A stretch of 36,781 nt of DNA from Moraxella pluranimalium (GTDB lineage: Bacteria; Pseudomonadota; Gammaproteobacteria; Pseudomonadales; Moraxellaceae): NCBI RefSeq assembly GCF_002014825.1, contig NZ_MUYU01000023.1, positions 1 through 36,781 of the forward strand, read 5' to 3'. The translations under genes and the position numbers were made by a program. Positions 9,612 to 17,551 of the stretch are shown piece after piece; position 1 is the first letter of the stretch, and each line of letters begins with the position of its first letter. A model generated the notes under the pieces. That model saw only the letters and a list, made by a program, of their open reading frames with translations, had not been told where the DNA came from and ran no database searches.

Positions 9612-10231
9612 CCTTTTGCCTCGACGATGGAATAAGCCACAATTGGCTTGTGGTTCGGTGGACAAGTCGGGCTGTGCGCCTGACTAAACTCACGCCAAAC
9701 AATTTGATAATTGCCTTGCAACAAGATGGATTCTCGATTTTCTCGCTGACCTGTTGGTTTAAAAATTCGTCCACTTAGCGGTCGACTACCACGGAAAAAT
9801 TTATAAATACCGCCTTTTTTCTGACTAGGTTGATAAAAGGTTGATTCCGTAGTGACGCACAGGCTGACCGCCCCGACAAATCCACTCTGCCGAACCTCCT
9901 CCATAAAGCGAAGATCCTTGACACAACCGTACATCATCTCAGGTGTCTGACCATAAGAAATAAATTTTAGCTCGATGGCGTATTTTTCGCTCATATCTCG
10001 GCTAAAGATACACAGATCGATTTCTTTTTTGATATATCGTGGTACAGGCAGTGGTGGAGTGGTCAATGATTTGATATTGCGTTCAAATTGGACTTTGTAA
10101 TCCTTTGGCAAAATCGTTCTAAGAAAAAATCCCAATTCATGCTGTAAAGAAAATTCATTATACAGCTCAATCTCTGGATCAATCAGATATTCATCAAAAA
10201 ATCTTGTAATTAGCTCAGATAAATTTAACAC
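9608..10231 (-). CDS. Unknown protein with a possible PD-(D/E)XK nuclease-like core
   Basis: A 207-residue protein I do not recognise. An early EFSLQHELGFFLR helix is followed by KKEIDLCIFS and then YAIELKF about 16 residues later. This D-Xn-(E)xK pattern matches the core of PD-(D/E)XK nucleases, and an upstream Glu-containing helix would fit the same fold, but the match is short and unproven. The C-terminal half is basic (YKFFRGSRPLSGRIFKPTGQREN). There is no signal peptide or membrane segment, so it is likely cytoplasmic. The start is GTG with only a weak ribosome binding site, 16 bases after the stop of the tail-anchored gene upstream, so it appears to be the last gene of that operon. Its stop codon overlaps that of the convergent CobW gene. 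Confidence 0.75.
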   Translation of the reverse strand: MLNLSELITRFFDEYLIDPEIELYNEFSLQHELGFFLRTILPKDYKVQFERNIKSLTTPPLPVPRYIKKEIDLCIFSRDMSEKYAIELKFISYGQTPEMMYGCVKDLRFMEEVRQSGFVGAVSLCVTTESTFYQPSQKKGGIYKFFRGSRPLSGRIFKPTGQRENRESILLQGNYQIVWREFSQAHSPTCPPNHKPIVAYSIVEAKG

Positions 10232-10247
10232 AATACACCAAACAATT

Positions 10248-10796
10248 TCACATGAATTTCATCGCAATCCAAGCCAACACCACAAAGACCAGCACCACAC
10301 CCACAACGATTACCGCTGTCGATGACTTGGGCTTTGCCTGCGAAGATGCCTGCGATACTTGTGGCATATCATTGGCATATTCATAACGGATTTCATAACC
10401 TGTGGCAGTCTTGATGGCTTTATCCACCTCACCAGTGATTGCATGGGTCGTCAATACCTCTTGTAAACGAGCCAAGCTTTTTGCCGACCACATTTTATTA
10501 AAGGCGACCTTATCACCATTGCCCAAGACTAGCCACTCACCCTCTTTGGTAAAGCACGCATTGCCATTGACGAACCAGTCTTTGCCAGTGGTCATGAGCT
10601 CATTGATTTCGCTTTCGCTAAAAAATAGATGTTCGATACCTGCATCAGGGCAGATGTCTTTCATGGGAAATTGATTGCGTAACTCATCAGCACTAGCAAT
10701 CGATGGATGCATGGCAATATATGCCGTCATCATGCCTAGTGCGGTGCGGTTTTGACTCTTGCCAATCACATGGGCTTTGGTGATTTTTTTACTCAC
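10248..10796 (-). CDS. Unknown tail-anchored protein with one copy of the cluster's domain B
   Basis: A 182-residue protein of unknown function. Residues about 12-140 form domain B, shared with the two genes upstream: signature segments are QNRTALGMMTAYIAMHP, CPDAGIEHLFF, GKDWFVNGNACFTKEG and LGNGDKVAFNKMWSAKSL. A polar linker rich in Ser, Gln and Lys (about 142-157) leads to a single hydrophobic segment (about 158-180, AVIVVGVVLVFVVLAWIAM) right at the C terminus, so the domain would face the cytoplasm and be tail-anchored in the inner membrane. The start is GTG with AAAGGA upstream. It lies 29 bases after the two-domain paralogue and 16 bases before the PD-(D/E)XK-like gene, consistent with one transcript. 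Confidence 0.85.
   Translation of the reverse strand: MSKKITKAHVIGKSQNRTALGMMTAYIAMHPSIASADELRNQFPMKDICPDAGIEHLFFSESEINELMTTGKDWFVNGNACFTKEGEWLVLGNGDKVAFNKMWSAKSLARLQEVLTTHAITGEVDKAIKTATGYEIRYEYANDMPQVSQASSQAKPKSSTAVIVVGVVLVFVVLAWIAMKFM
10516..10754 (-). repeat. Near-identical 239-bp segment, copy 1 (domain B coding)
   Basis: This stretch of the tail-anchored gene matches 11394-11632 without gaps and with about five mismatches counted by eye. Similarity falls off sharply on both sides, which suggests recent duplication or gene conversion rather than protein-level constraint alone. Confidence 0.9.
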
Positions 10797-10825
10797 AATC
10801 TTTCCTTTAACAGATATAAATTTGA

Positions 10826-11671
10826 TTAAAATACAATGGTTTGTGTGCTATTATCAAAATCGATGACATAGCCTGCTGTGGCTGAATTATCCACTGCACC
10901 GACTTCACCAGTAATGCCGTGCTCTGCCAAAGCTGCCTGCAGCTTCTCAAGGCTTTTTGCTGACCAAACTTTGTTAAACGCTACTTTTTCGCCGTTGCCC
11001 AAAACCAGCCATTCGCCCTCTTTGGTAAAGCAAGCATTGCCATTGACAAACCAGTCTTTGCCAGTAACAACAAGCTCATTGATTTCCTTTTCATCAAAAA
11101 ATAGTTTTTCGATGCCTGCATCAGGGCAGATATCTTTCATTGGGAATTGTTCGTTCAACTTTTCTACGGTTACCGATGGATTTAGCGTAACATAGGCTGC
11201 CATCATACCAAGCGCAGTGCGATTTTGGAATTTGGCTGTGACACGCACTTCTACAGATTCAAAACAAATCTCAAAGCCAGATGCCGACTTATCCGCCTCG
11301 CCAACTTCGCCTGTGATACCATACTCTGCCAACGCAGATTGTAACTTCTCAAGGCTTTTTGCCGACCAAACTTTGTTAAACGCTACTTTTTCGCCATTGC
11401 CCAAGACTAGCCATTCACCCTCTTTGGTAAAGCAAGCATTGCCATTGACGAACCAGTCTTTGCCAGTGGTCATGAGCTCATTGATTTCGCTTTCGCTAAA
11501 AAATAGATGTTCGATACCTGCATCAGGGCAGATGTCTTTCATGGGAAATTGATTGCGTAGTTCATCGGCACTAGCAATCGATGGATGCATGGCAATATAT
11601 GCCGTCATCATGCCTAGTGCGGTGCGGTTTTGGAATTTGCCGACAATATGAGCTTTGGTGATTTTTTTCAT
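10826..11671 (-). CDS. Unknown protein made of two tandem copies of domain B
   Basis: A 281-residue protein of unknown function with two full domain B copies (about 11-139 and 147-272). The copies share CPDAGIE, GKDWFVNGNACFTKEGEW, LGNGEKVAFNKVWSAKSLEK and a C-terminal GITGEVG segment, but differ in the first helices. There is no signal peptide, membrane segment or recognisable catalytic motif. The first copy is almost identical at the DNA level to the single copy in the next gene downstream, while the second copy is more diverged, so the array has been reshuffled recently. The ATG follows AGGA. A 174-base gap with a strong hairpin separates it from the upstream gene, so it may have its own promoter. 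Confidence 0.85.
   Translation of the reverse strand: MKKITKAHIVGKFQNRTALGMMTAYIAMHPSIASADELRNQFPMKDICPDAGIEHLFFSESEINELMTTGKDWFVNGNACFTKEGEWLVLGNGEKVAFNKVWSAKSLEKLQSALAEYGITGEVGEADKSASGFEICFESVEVRVTAKFQNRTALGMMAAYVTLNPSVTVEKLNEQFPMKDICPDAGIEKLFFDEKEINELVVTGKDWFVNGNACFTKEGEWLVLGNGEKVAFNKVWSAKSLEKLQAALAEHGITGEVGAVDNSATAGYVIDFDNSTQTIVF
11394..11632 (-). repeat. Near-identical 239-bp segment, copy 2 (domain B coding)
   Basis: The partner of 10516-10754, lying in the first domain B copy of the 281-residue gene. The two copies are 878 bases apart and in the same orientation, so recombination between them could delete or amplify the sequence between. Confidence 0.9.
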
Positions 11672-11769
11672 GATTTATCCTTGTTTTAGGTGAATAACCC
11701 TAATGAGCGACAAATAAAAATTGGCCGATTGAATACCACGATAAACAACCGCCCAAATTAGGTACTAGC

Positions 11770-11802
11770 ATACCATCCAAGAAAAGATAACTTGGATGGT
11801 AT
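11770..11802 (-). terminator. Perfect 12-bp hairpin within the unknown cluster
   Basis: ATACCATCCAAG pairs exactly with CTTGGATGGTAT around a 9-base AT-rich loop. It lies about 44 bases after the stop codon of the gene at 11846 and before the next gene on the same strand. There is no T tract, so it could be a partial terminator or a processing/stabilising element that sets different expression on either side. Confidence 0.5.
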
Positions 11803-11845
11803 TGCCGATAGATATTGTATAGCTACAACATCACAGCTGTTGGGT

Positions 11846-12763
11846 TTATTTGCTGTCAGTATAGACGACTTCAAAACCTGCGACAGTCTGTGATTTGTCC
11901 ACATCGCCAACACCGCCAACGATGCCAAATTGCGCCAACTCTGCTTTTAGTTGAGCCAGGCTTTTTGCCGACCACATTTTATTAAAGGCGACCTTATCAC
12001 CATTGCCCAAGACTAGCCATTCGCCATCTTTGGTAAAGCAAGCATTGCCATTGACGAACCAGTCTTTGCCAGTAGCAACCAGTTCATTGATTTCGCTTTC
12101 GCTAAAGAACAAATGCTCAATGCCTGCATCAGGGCAGATGCCTTTCATTGGGAATTGTTTCTTCAAATCCGCCAAAGTCAGCTCAGGATGCATAGCGACA
12201 TACACTGTCATCATACCTAGAGCAATGCGGTTTTGGAATTTGGCAGCGACACGAGCTTTTACTGCATCATCAGCGACTTGCACCTGCTCACCACCGACAC
12301 CACGACGAATTGCCAATGCCAAATTAATAATTGGCGATCTGTCGGTCAAAAATGGCTGAGCACCAAGCTCATAATCTGCAAATTTGACCAATTTCAATGA
12401 TGTTGTATCCGACACATCGACCAACTCAAGCTCTGTATCAAAAGGCAAATCACCACTAAACAAAGGGTAGAGCCAAGTCGGCAAGCAATATACTGTCTCA
12501 CCATTAACCACTGTCTTGGCGACAAAACCATAATCGATCAGCTGTTCATCACTCAATACATCAAAGAAAGCTTGGCAATCAAAGTTTTCAGATTCATTGC
12601 CATCAAACTCTTCGGCATAGTCATTAATACCGTTAGAAGATAATAACAATTCCTCAGTTAGGGAATAAGTCGAATCTTGATAAGCTCGATTAATACCAAT
12701 TTTTTTTAATGCATAATTACGAGCATCGTTTAATAGCGTTACCACTTTTTCTTGTGTAATCAT
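11846..12763 (-). CDS. Unknown protein joining domain A and domain B of the cluster
   Basis: A 305-residue protein of unknown function. The N-terminal half carries domain A, shared with the two genes upstream: FFDVLSDEQLIDYGF, then YCLPTWLYPLF, then a short beta-rich end (PIINLALAI). The C-terminal half (about 185-300) is domain B, with CPDAGIEHLFF, GKDWFVNGNACFTKDGEW and VAFNKMWSAKSL. It is thus the link between the A-type genes upstream and the B-type genes downstream. The start was set to the ATG at 12763, which has AGAGGA at good spacing; a TTG two codons earlier sits too close to that site. It begins 15 bases after the stop of the preceding gene. No signal peptide or membrane segment. 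Confidence 0.85.
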   Translation of the reverse strand: MITQEKVVTLLNDARNYALKKIGINRAYQDSTYSLTEELLLSSNGINDYAEEFDGNESENFDCQAFFDVLSDEQLIDYGFVAKTVVNGETVYCLPTWLYPLFSGDLPFDTELELVDVSDTTSLKLVKFADYELGAQPFLTDRSPIINLALAIRRGVGGEQVQVADDAVKARVAAKFQNRIALGMMTVYVAMHPELTLADLKKQFPMKGICPDAGIEHLFFSESEINELVATGKDWFVNGNACFTKDGEWLVLGNGDKVAFNKMWSAKSLAQLKAELAQFGIVGGVGDVDKSQTVAGFEVVYTDSK

Positions 12764-12778
12764 TGTCAATCCTCTTAT

Positions 12779-13861
12779 TTACTCTGAAAATAAAAATATG
12801 CCATAACCTGTTGTATCATTAAAGCTAACATCATCTCTGTACTTGAAAAGAGAACCGTTACTTGTACTAGATTCATGATAAATCTTCATATCATCATAAA
12901 TAAATGGAGCAATCCAAAGTGGAATCAAATAGATTGGACGCTGATAAACTGGATGCATTCGCTCCAAAAAGCCAAATTCTTTTAGTACTGATGGCTCAAG
13001 GAAACATAAATCCTTTTCGGTCAGCATACCAATCTCAGAGTCAAATACGAGAGTTTCATTTAAATGACTCCATCGTGGTGATTGCTCACCCCATTCGCCC
13101 TCAGCGTCATTATCTTCGTCTTCGTCATAGTCATCATAGTCGTCATAGTCATCTTCCTCGTCAGGCTCGCCCCAATATTCTAAATCATCAGCAAACTCTT
13201 TTTGAAAATGTAAGCGACTTGCGATACCAAGCACATTATTACGATAATAAGTCAGCCCTTTTAGGCCTTCTTGGCGAATCTCTTCAATACTGCGAGAATC
13301 ATCTTCCAGCGTCACTTCGGTCACGTGCTCTTTAAATAGCTCATCAGGTGATGGGATATTAAAATACTTAATCAAATCCACCGCATCCGCCGCCTCGACC
13401 GATGGCTGTGGTGATAGTTCGATTGCCAATGCCATGCATGGTGTACCAGCAGCCAAAGGCACATCTTGTTCATTCACCGAATAATCAAGCTTCATCATCT
13501 CGCCTGATGCTGTATCCACTCGCATCGCCTCAAGTGCAAAGTCAGCTTTGATTGTCTTAAATAGCCAAAACGGAACCAAATACAGCTCACGACCCTCATG
13601 CTGATGTACACAAAAGCCCAAATTAAGCAGTTCTTCTTGTGTAAACAGATTCAGCACTTTTTTTAGCATTTCGCCTGTATAATTATATGACCCATCAGTA
13701 GGGACGTAGTTTCCATTAAGATACGAGCGAAGTGACACCGTAATATCAGTCAGCCAAAACCACTCCTCATCTTCATTAACATTCAAGACTTTGGTAATAC
13801 CACTATTTAGCAAACCCGTATATGCGGTGGTGAATTGCGTTAATAATTCATTTCTATCCAT
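12779..13861 (-). CDS. Unknown protein with two domain A copies and an acidic linker
   Basis: A 360-residue protein of unknown function. Copy one of domain A (about 85-165) has LFTQEELLNLGF, LYLVPFWLFK and PCMALAIEL; copy two (about 275-358) has LEPSVLKEFGF, IYLIPLWIAPF and GYGIFLF. The shared pattern is a helix ending in (L/Y)GF, a variable loop, then (Y/L)L(V/I)P(F/L)W. Between them lies a very acidic low-complexity stretch (about 232-260) of Asp, Glu and Tyr, such as EEDDYDDYDDYDEDED, encoded by repeated Asp-Tyr codons. Such a tract may mimic nucleic acid or bind basic proteins, but this is speculation. AGGA precedes the ATG; spacing to the neighbours is 15-16 bases, so it is in the same operon. 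Confidence 0.83.
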   Translation of the reverse strand: MDRNELLTQFTTAYTGLLNSGITKVLNVNEDEEWFWLTDITVSLRSYLNGNYVPTDGSYNYTGEMLKKVLNLFTQEELLNLGFCVHQHEGRELYLVPFWLFKTIKADFALEAMRVDTASGEMMKLDYSVNEQDVPLAAGTPCMALAIELSPQPSVEAADAVDLIKYFNIPSPDELFKEHVTEVTLEDDSRSIEEIRQEGLKGLTYYRNNVLGIASRLHFQKEFADDLEYWGEPDEEDDYDDYDDYDEDEDNDAEGEWGEQSPRWSHLNETLVFDSEIGMLTEKDLCFLEPSVLKEFGFLERMHPVYQRPIYLIPLWIAPFIYDDMKIYHESSTSNGSLFKYRDDVSFNDTTGYGIFLFSE

Positions 13862-13877
13862 TATAAATCCTATTTCG

Positions 13878-14369
13878 TTAGTTGCCAGATGTTACAAATA
13901 CGCCCACATTTTGATGCCCAATACATCCATCGTTTGCTTTTTCGTACTCAGCAAAGGTCTGTTCTTCGCCAAGCCCATCATAATTACTGATACGCACTAA
14001 CAGGCTTGGATCACAAAATGGCAATACCCATCCCGGTAGCAGATAGAAGTTCTCTGTATCAGTTGTTTGAAAACCTTGAGCCAACAAATCTTTGACCTCA
14101 GCCGCATCAAAGTCTGCTTGTGTCAATGGTTTGCCATTTGGAGAATGCTTAATGATATAATCAAAGGCGTGCTGAAATCTCTCTTTTAGAACCAACTGAC
14201 CACCATCACCCCATCTATTATCAGGATCATATCCACTGGTTGTATCACCCCATAGCTCAGCATTATTAAGCTTGCCTTCTTGATACTGATATTGATATTG
14301 GCAATACACAAACATTGCCTGACCATGAAAATACCGCAGTGTATTCACTGCACTTGCCACTTCGCTCAT
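13878..14369 (-). CDS. Unknown protein with one domain A copy; first gene of the cluster
   Basis: A 163-residue protein of unknown function. The N-terminal part has an unusual Tyr/Gln run (VYCQYQYQYQEGK, about 21-33). The C-terminal half is a domain A copy: DFDAAEVKDLLAQGF, then YLLPGWVLPF and a final VGVFV strand. There is no signal peptide or membrane segment. The ATG has AGGA eight bases upstream. It is followed 16 bases later by the 360-residue gene and appears to head a transcript running to 9608. The upstream region holds two perfect palindromes and an inverted repeat that could be operators. Confidence 0.8.
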   Translation of the reverse strand: MSEVASAVNTLRYFHGQAMFVYCQYQYQYQEGKLNNAELWGDTTSGYDPDNRWGDGGQLVLKERFQHAFDYIIKHSPNGKPLTQADFDAAEVKDLLAQGFQTTDTENFYLLPGWVLPFCDPSLLVRISNYDGLGEEQTFAEYEKANDGCIGHQNVGVFVTSGN

Positions 14370-14479
14370 GCTAAAATCCTATTAACAGCTAAATAAAATA
14401 CCTGCCATTGACACACCCAACATCAGCCAATAGTCTATGTTATACGGTATCAATGACCATCGGCTCATATGCAAGCTTT

Positions 14480-14497
14480 GGTTAAAAATTTTTAACC
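14480..14497. promoter_or_regulatory. Perfect 18-bp palindrome upstream of the unknown cluster
   Basis: GGTTAAAAATTTTTAACC is its own reverse complement. It lies about 110 bases before the first gene of the cluster and is a candidate operator for a dimeric regulator; AT-rich palindromes can also arise by chance. Confidence 0.5.
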
Positions 14498-14509
14498 AGA
14501 GATTGTTTT

Positions 14510-14552
14510 ACTTGTTATGTCAATAACAAGTAAAAATAGTATACTATTTTTA
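14510..14552. promoter_or_regulatory. Inverted repeat next to a perfect 22-bp palindrome
   Basis: ACTTGTTAT pairs with ATAACAAGT around GTCA (14510-14531). It overlaps by one base a perfect 22-bp palindrome (14531-14552) centred on AGTATACT. Together with 14480-14497 this puts three dyad symmetries within about 75 bases. The 14370-14692 gap is very AT-rich and contains no supported ORF; besides these elements it holds the ytfL terminator. Confidence 0.5.
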
Positions 14553-14645
14553 AAAATTTCAAATTTTTTAGCGGTTTTTGTAATGTATTGATTTTATTAA
14601 TTAAATTTAAAAATTGTTCAAAATTTGTTCAAATTTCACGCACAA

Positions 14646-14675
14646 AAAAGCGAACGCATTGTCGCATTCGCTTTT
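14646..14675 (-). terminator. Rho-independent terminator after ytfL/paeA
   Basis: On the minus strand AAAAGCGAATGCG pairs with TGCGTTCGCTTTT (one mismatch region near the loop) and runs into TTTTTTG. It lies 18 bases after the ytfL stop. Confidence 0.85.
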
Positions 14676-14692
14676 GGTAGGGTTTTGATGGG

Positions 14693-16003
14693 TTAGTCGC
14701 CCGCCTCTGGTTTTGGCACAAGTCGGGTCACGAGCAGTTGGTCAATCTTATAATGGTCGATATCCACCACTTCAAATTTATAGCCCTCATGCTCGACCCA
14801 ATCCGCTAGGCGTGGGATCTTACGCAAGCGATACATGATAAAGCCTGCCAAAGTCTCATAATGATCCCAATCAGGAAATTCATCAATATCCAGTGCGTGC
14901 TTGACATCATCGATCGGGGTGATACCATCGATGAACCACGAATTTTCATCACGGCGGATAATCTGCTGATCCTCAGGCTCAGCTGATGCCCAGTCACCCA
15001 TCACTGTCATCATGATGTCCGACAGCGTAATCACACCGACCACGAGCGCATATTCATTGATGACCACCGCCATTTTTTCTTTGCTGGCACGGAATTTATC
15101 GAGTAGCTCAGAGAGCGTCAGCGTATCAGGGATGATGAGAATATTGCGGATCGTCGATTCATTGAGCTGAAAAAACGACTGATTATTCATGATACGCACC
15201 AAGATATCCTTGGTATCAACATAGCCGATGACTTGGTCGATGTGCTCATTACACACCAAGAACTTGGAATACGGATAATCGGCAATCTTTTGGCGGATGC
15301 TGTCTTCGCTCTCATCAAGGGTGAAAAACACCACATCTTCACGAGCGGTCATCGACGATGGCACAGTCCGCTCTTCAAGCTCAAACACATTTTCGATAAA
15401 GTGCTGTTCTTGTTCCATCAGCACGCCTGCTTCAGCACCAGCATCGACGATGGCCGAGATATCATCAAAGGTGATGTTGTCATCTCGTGCGGTATTGACC
15501 TTAAAGATACGAAAGGTCAGATTGGCGATGGCATTGATAAACCATGCCAACGGCTTGACCGCTTTGATGGTCAGATTAATCGGATTAATCACCGCAAGCG
15601 CCACCTTTTCAGGATTAATCATGGCGATACGCTTAGGAATCAAATCAGCATAGAGAATAAACAGCAAAGTAATGATGATGAATGATGCAAAAAACGCAAT
15701 GCTCTCAAGCCACTCGCCTTGATACACCATGCCAATCCAGTCGATGAAATAAGGACGCAGCGCACCTTCACCCACCGAACCGCCCAAAATGGCAACGGCG
15801 TTCAGACCAATCTGCGAAGTCGCAAAAAAGTCGGCGGAATTTTCTTGGAGCTTAAGCACCTTTTCGGCACGCTCATCACCTGATTCGGCAAGTAGCTTAA
15901 GTTTGATTTTGCGAGCGCCTGCCAAGGCAATTTCTGAAATCGAGAAAAAGCTGGAAGTTAAAATCAGGGCTGTAATGATTAATAAATTTTGAAATAAACT
16001 CAC
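14693..16003 (-). CDS. paeA: YtfL/PaeA-type CNNM-CBS inner membrane protein (CorC/HlyC family)
   Basis: A 436-residue inner-membrane protein. An N-terminal CNNM (DUF21) domain with about four hydrophobic segments contains SEIALAGARKIKLKLLAESGD and QIGLNAVAILGG. A CBS pair follows (SKFLVCNEHIDQVIGYVDTKDIL; VVINEYALVVGVITLSDIM), then a CorC_HlyC domain (ENSWFIDGITPIDD to VDIDHYKIDQLLVTRL). The match to E. coli YtfL (PaeA), reported as a polyamine exporter, is close through the whole length; other relatives act in Mg or Co homeostasis. The reading frame is open to a TTG at 16045, but that start would overlap yciK. I chose the GTG at 16003 because it aligns with the E. coli start; neither site has a strong ribosome binding site. 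A terminator follows. Confidence 0.88.
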   Translation of the reverse strand: MSLFQNLLIITALILTSSFFSISEIALAGARKIKLKLLAESGDERAEKVLKLQENSADFFATSQIGLNAVAILGGSVGEGALRPYFIDWIGMVYQGEWLESIAFFASFIIITLLFILYADLIPKRIAMINPEKVALAVINPINLTIKAVKPLAWFINAIANLTFRIFKVNTARDDNITFDDISAIVDAGAEAGVLMEQEQHFIENVFELEERTVPSSMTAREDVVFFTLDESEDSIRQKIADYPYSKFLVCNEHIDQVIGYVDTKDILVRIMNNQSFFQLNESTIRNILIIPDTLTLSELLDKFRASKEKMAVVINEYALVVGVITLSDIMMTVMGDWASAEPEDQQIIRRDENSWFIDGITPIDDVKHALDIDEFPDWDHYETLAGFIMYRLRKIPRLADWVEHEGYKFEVVDIDHYKIDQLLVTRLVPKPEAGD

Positions 16004-16029
16004 GGGAATACCAATGGGTTTGTTAATGG

Positions 16030-16806
16030 TTATTTGGGCTGACAATCCACCACTTGCCCTTTGACGCCTGATGCACTATCGGTCATCAGATACACATACA
16101 CCGACATGATGTCTTCGGGGGTCTTGAGCGTATAAGGGTCTTCACCGGGGAAAGCGTGCGCACGCATATTGGTGCGTGTCGCCCCAGGATTGATGCAGTT
16201 AAAGCGTAGGGCGGTCATGTTTTGGGTTTCTTGGGTAAAGATGGTGGTCATACCTTCAACAGATTGCTTGGAGAGTGCATACGCTCCCCAAAATGCACGA
16301 GGCTTGGTACCGACACTGCTACTGGTGAACACCACCGAGCCACTTTGGGCGGCTCGCAGCAGTGGAATTAGGCTTTGGGTCAGCATAAACACCGCTGTCG
16401 AGTTCACACGCATCACCTGCTCAAAGGTAATCGGGTCATACATCTCAAGCGGTGTCAAAGCACCTAGAATCGCAGCATTGTGCAAGACACCATCTAAATG
16501 GCCAAATTCTTTTTCGATCAGATTGGCAAGCTCTTGCATCTGGGCAAAACTTGCTTTTTCTAAATCCAGTGGCAAAATCGCAGGCTCAGCCAAACCCAAG
16601 CTTTCGATCTCATCATACACCGCTTCAAGCTTGGATTGGGTTTTGCCAAGCAGTAGTACAGTCGCACCGCATTTGGCATAAGTCAATGCCGCCACCTTGC
16701 CGATGCCATCACCTGCGCCTGTGACTAGGATGATTTTATCTTTTAGGCTGTCTGCTTGATACTCAAAAGCACGCATCTCGTCATGCGTGTAGGTTTGTTC
16801 TGTCAT
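16030..16806 (-). CDS. yciK: YciK-like short-chain dehydrogenase/reductase
   Basis: A 258-residue cytoplasmic SDR oxidoreductase. The Rossmann cofactor motif TGAGDGIG is at 29-36, NAAI at 110-113, the catalytic Ser region at 162-164 (TSSS) and the YxxxK pair at Tyr176/Lys180. The C-terminal FNCINPGATRTNMRAHAFP and LKTPEDIM segments are characteristic of YciK. The physiological substrate of YciK is not established. It follows mupP and ubiG, the same order as in Pseudomonas, where these genes are neighbours. The ribosome binding site is weak. Confidence 0.9.
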   Translation of the reverse strand: MTEQTYTHDEMRAFEYQADSLKDKIILVTGAGDGIGKVAALTYAKCGATVLLLGKTQSKLEAVYDEIESLGLAEPAILPLDLEKASFAQMQELANLIEKEFGHLDGVLHNAAILGALTPLEMYDPITFEQVMRVNSTAVFMLTQSLIPLLRAAQSGSVVFTSSSVGTKPRAFWGAYALSKQSVEGMTTIFTQETQNMTALRFNCINPGATRTNMRAHAFPGEDPYTLKTPEDIMSVYVYLMTDSASGVKGQVVDCQPK

Positions 16807-16861
16807 AATTTTCTACTATAACTTATAAAACGATACTGATAAACTAAAATGATTAATTCAC

Positions 16862-17548
16862 CTAAATTTGCGCCAATACCCACTCACGCAGCGCATCAGG
16901 CGTCTCAAGAATGGCATCAGCCCCCCAAGTATCAAGACTTGCCAAATCATCTTTGGATAAATAGCCAAACTTGGCAATCACCGTCGTCATGCCTGCCGCC
17001 TTGCCCGCTTCGATATCACGGTGATGGTCGCCGATATAGATGCACGCAGTCGGATCGACCTTGATGATATCGCACGCCAGATACATCGGCTCAGGGTCAG
17101 GCTTGGTGTGCGTCACATCATCAGGGCAGACGAGCACCGCACAACGCTCGCTCAACTCAAGTCGCTCAAGCAAATTGGTCGCCAAATAGCGTGGCTTATT
17201 GGTGACAATGCCCCAAGGAATTTGGTGGCTCTCAAGAGCGCTCAAGAGCATCTCAAGTCCTGCAAAGACCTGGCTATCGACACAAATATCCGCTTCATAA
17301 CGATCCAAAAATGCCTGACGATACGCCAACAGCTCTGCATCATCATCGCTGACATCATGGAATTTTTCACCAAAAATCAGCTTCACCATCGCTCGAGCGC
17401 CTGCCGACACCTGCTCACGAATGGCAGCATCCGATGGCGCATCTCGTCCATCTTCACGGCATAAGTCTTTGATAATACGAATAAAATCAGGTGCGGTATC
17501 AATCAATGTCCCGTCTAGGTCAAACAAGACCGCTTGCAGTTTTTTCAT
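16862..17548 (-). CDS. mupP: HAD-family phosphatase, probable N-acetylmuramate 6-phosphate phosphatase MupP
   Basis: A 228-residue HAD hydrolase. The nucleophile motif FDLDGTLIDT has Asp10 and Asp12, then VTNKPRYLA (motif II), THTKPDPEPM (motif III Lys) and YIGDHHRDIEAGKAAGM (motif IV). By family alone it could be a phosphoglycolate phosphatase (Gph). The position between ubiG and yciK matches MupP of Pseudomonas, which dephosphorylates MurNAc-6-phosphate in the AnmK-MupP-AmgK-MurU peptidoglycan recycling route. It starts 3 bases after the ubiG stop, so translation is probably coupled. The assignment to MupP rather than Gph rests on context and needs partners AmgK and MurU elsewhere in the genome. 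Confidence 0.82.
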   Translation of the reverse strand: MKKLQAVLFDLDGTLIDTAPDFIRIIKDLCREDGRDAPSDAAIREQVSAGARAMVKLIFGEKFHDVSDDDAELLAYRQAFLDRYEADICVDSQVFAGLEMLLSALESHQIPWGIVTNKPRYLATNLLERLELSERCAVLVCPDDVTHTKPDPEPMYLACDIIKVDPTACIYIGDHHRDIEAGKAAGMTTVIAKFGYLSKDDLASLDTWGADAILETPDALREWVLAQI

Positions 17549-17551
17549 CAG

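Noticed and set aside
13080..13160. CATAGTC-rich short repeats as a possible CRISPR or satellite
   Set aside because: They are codons for the Asp/Tyr tract in the 360-residue protein, with no spacers.
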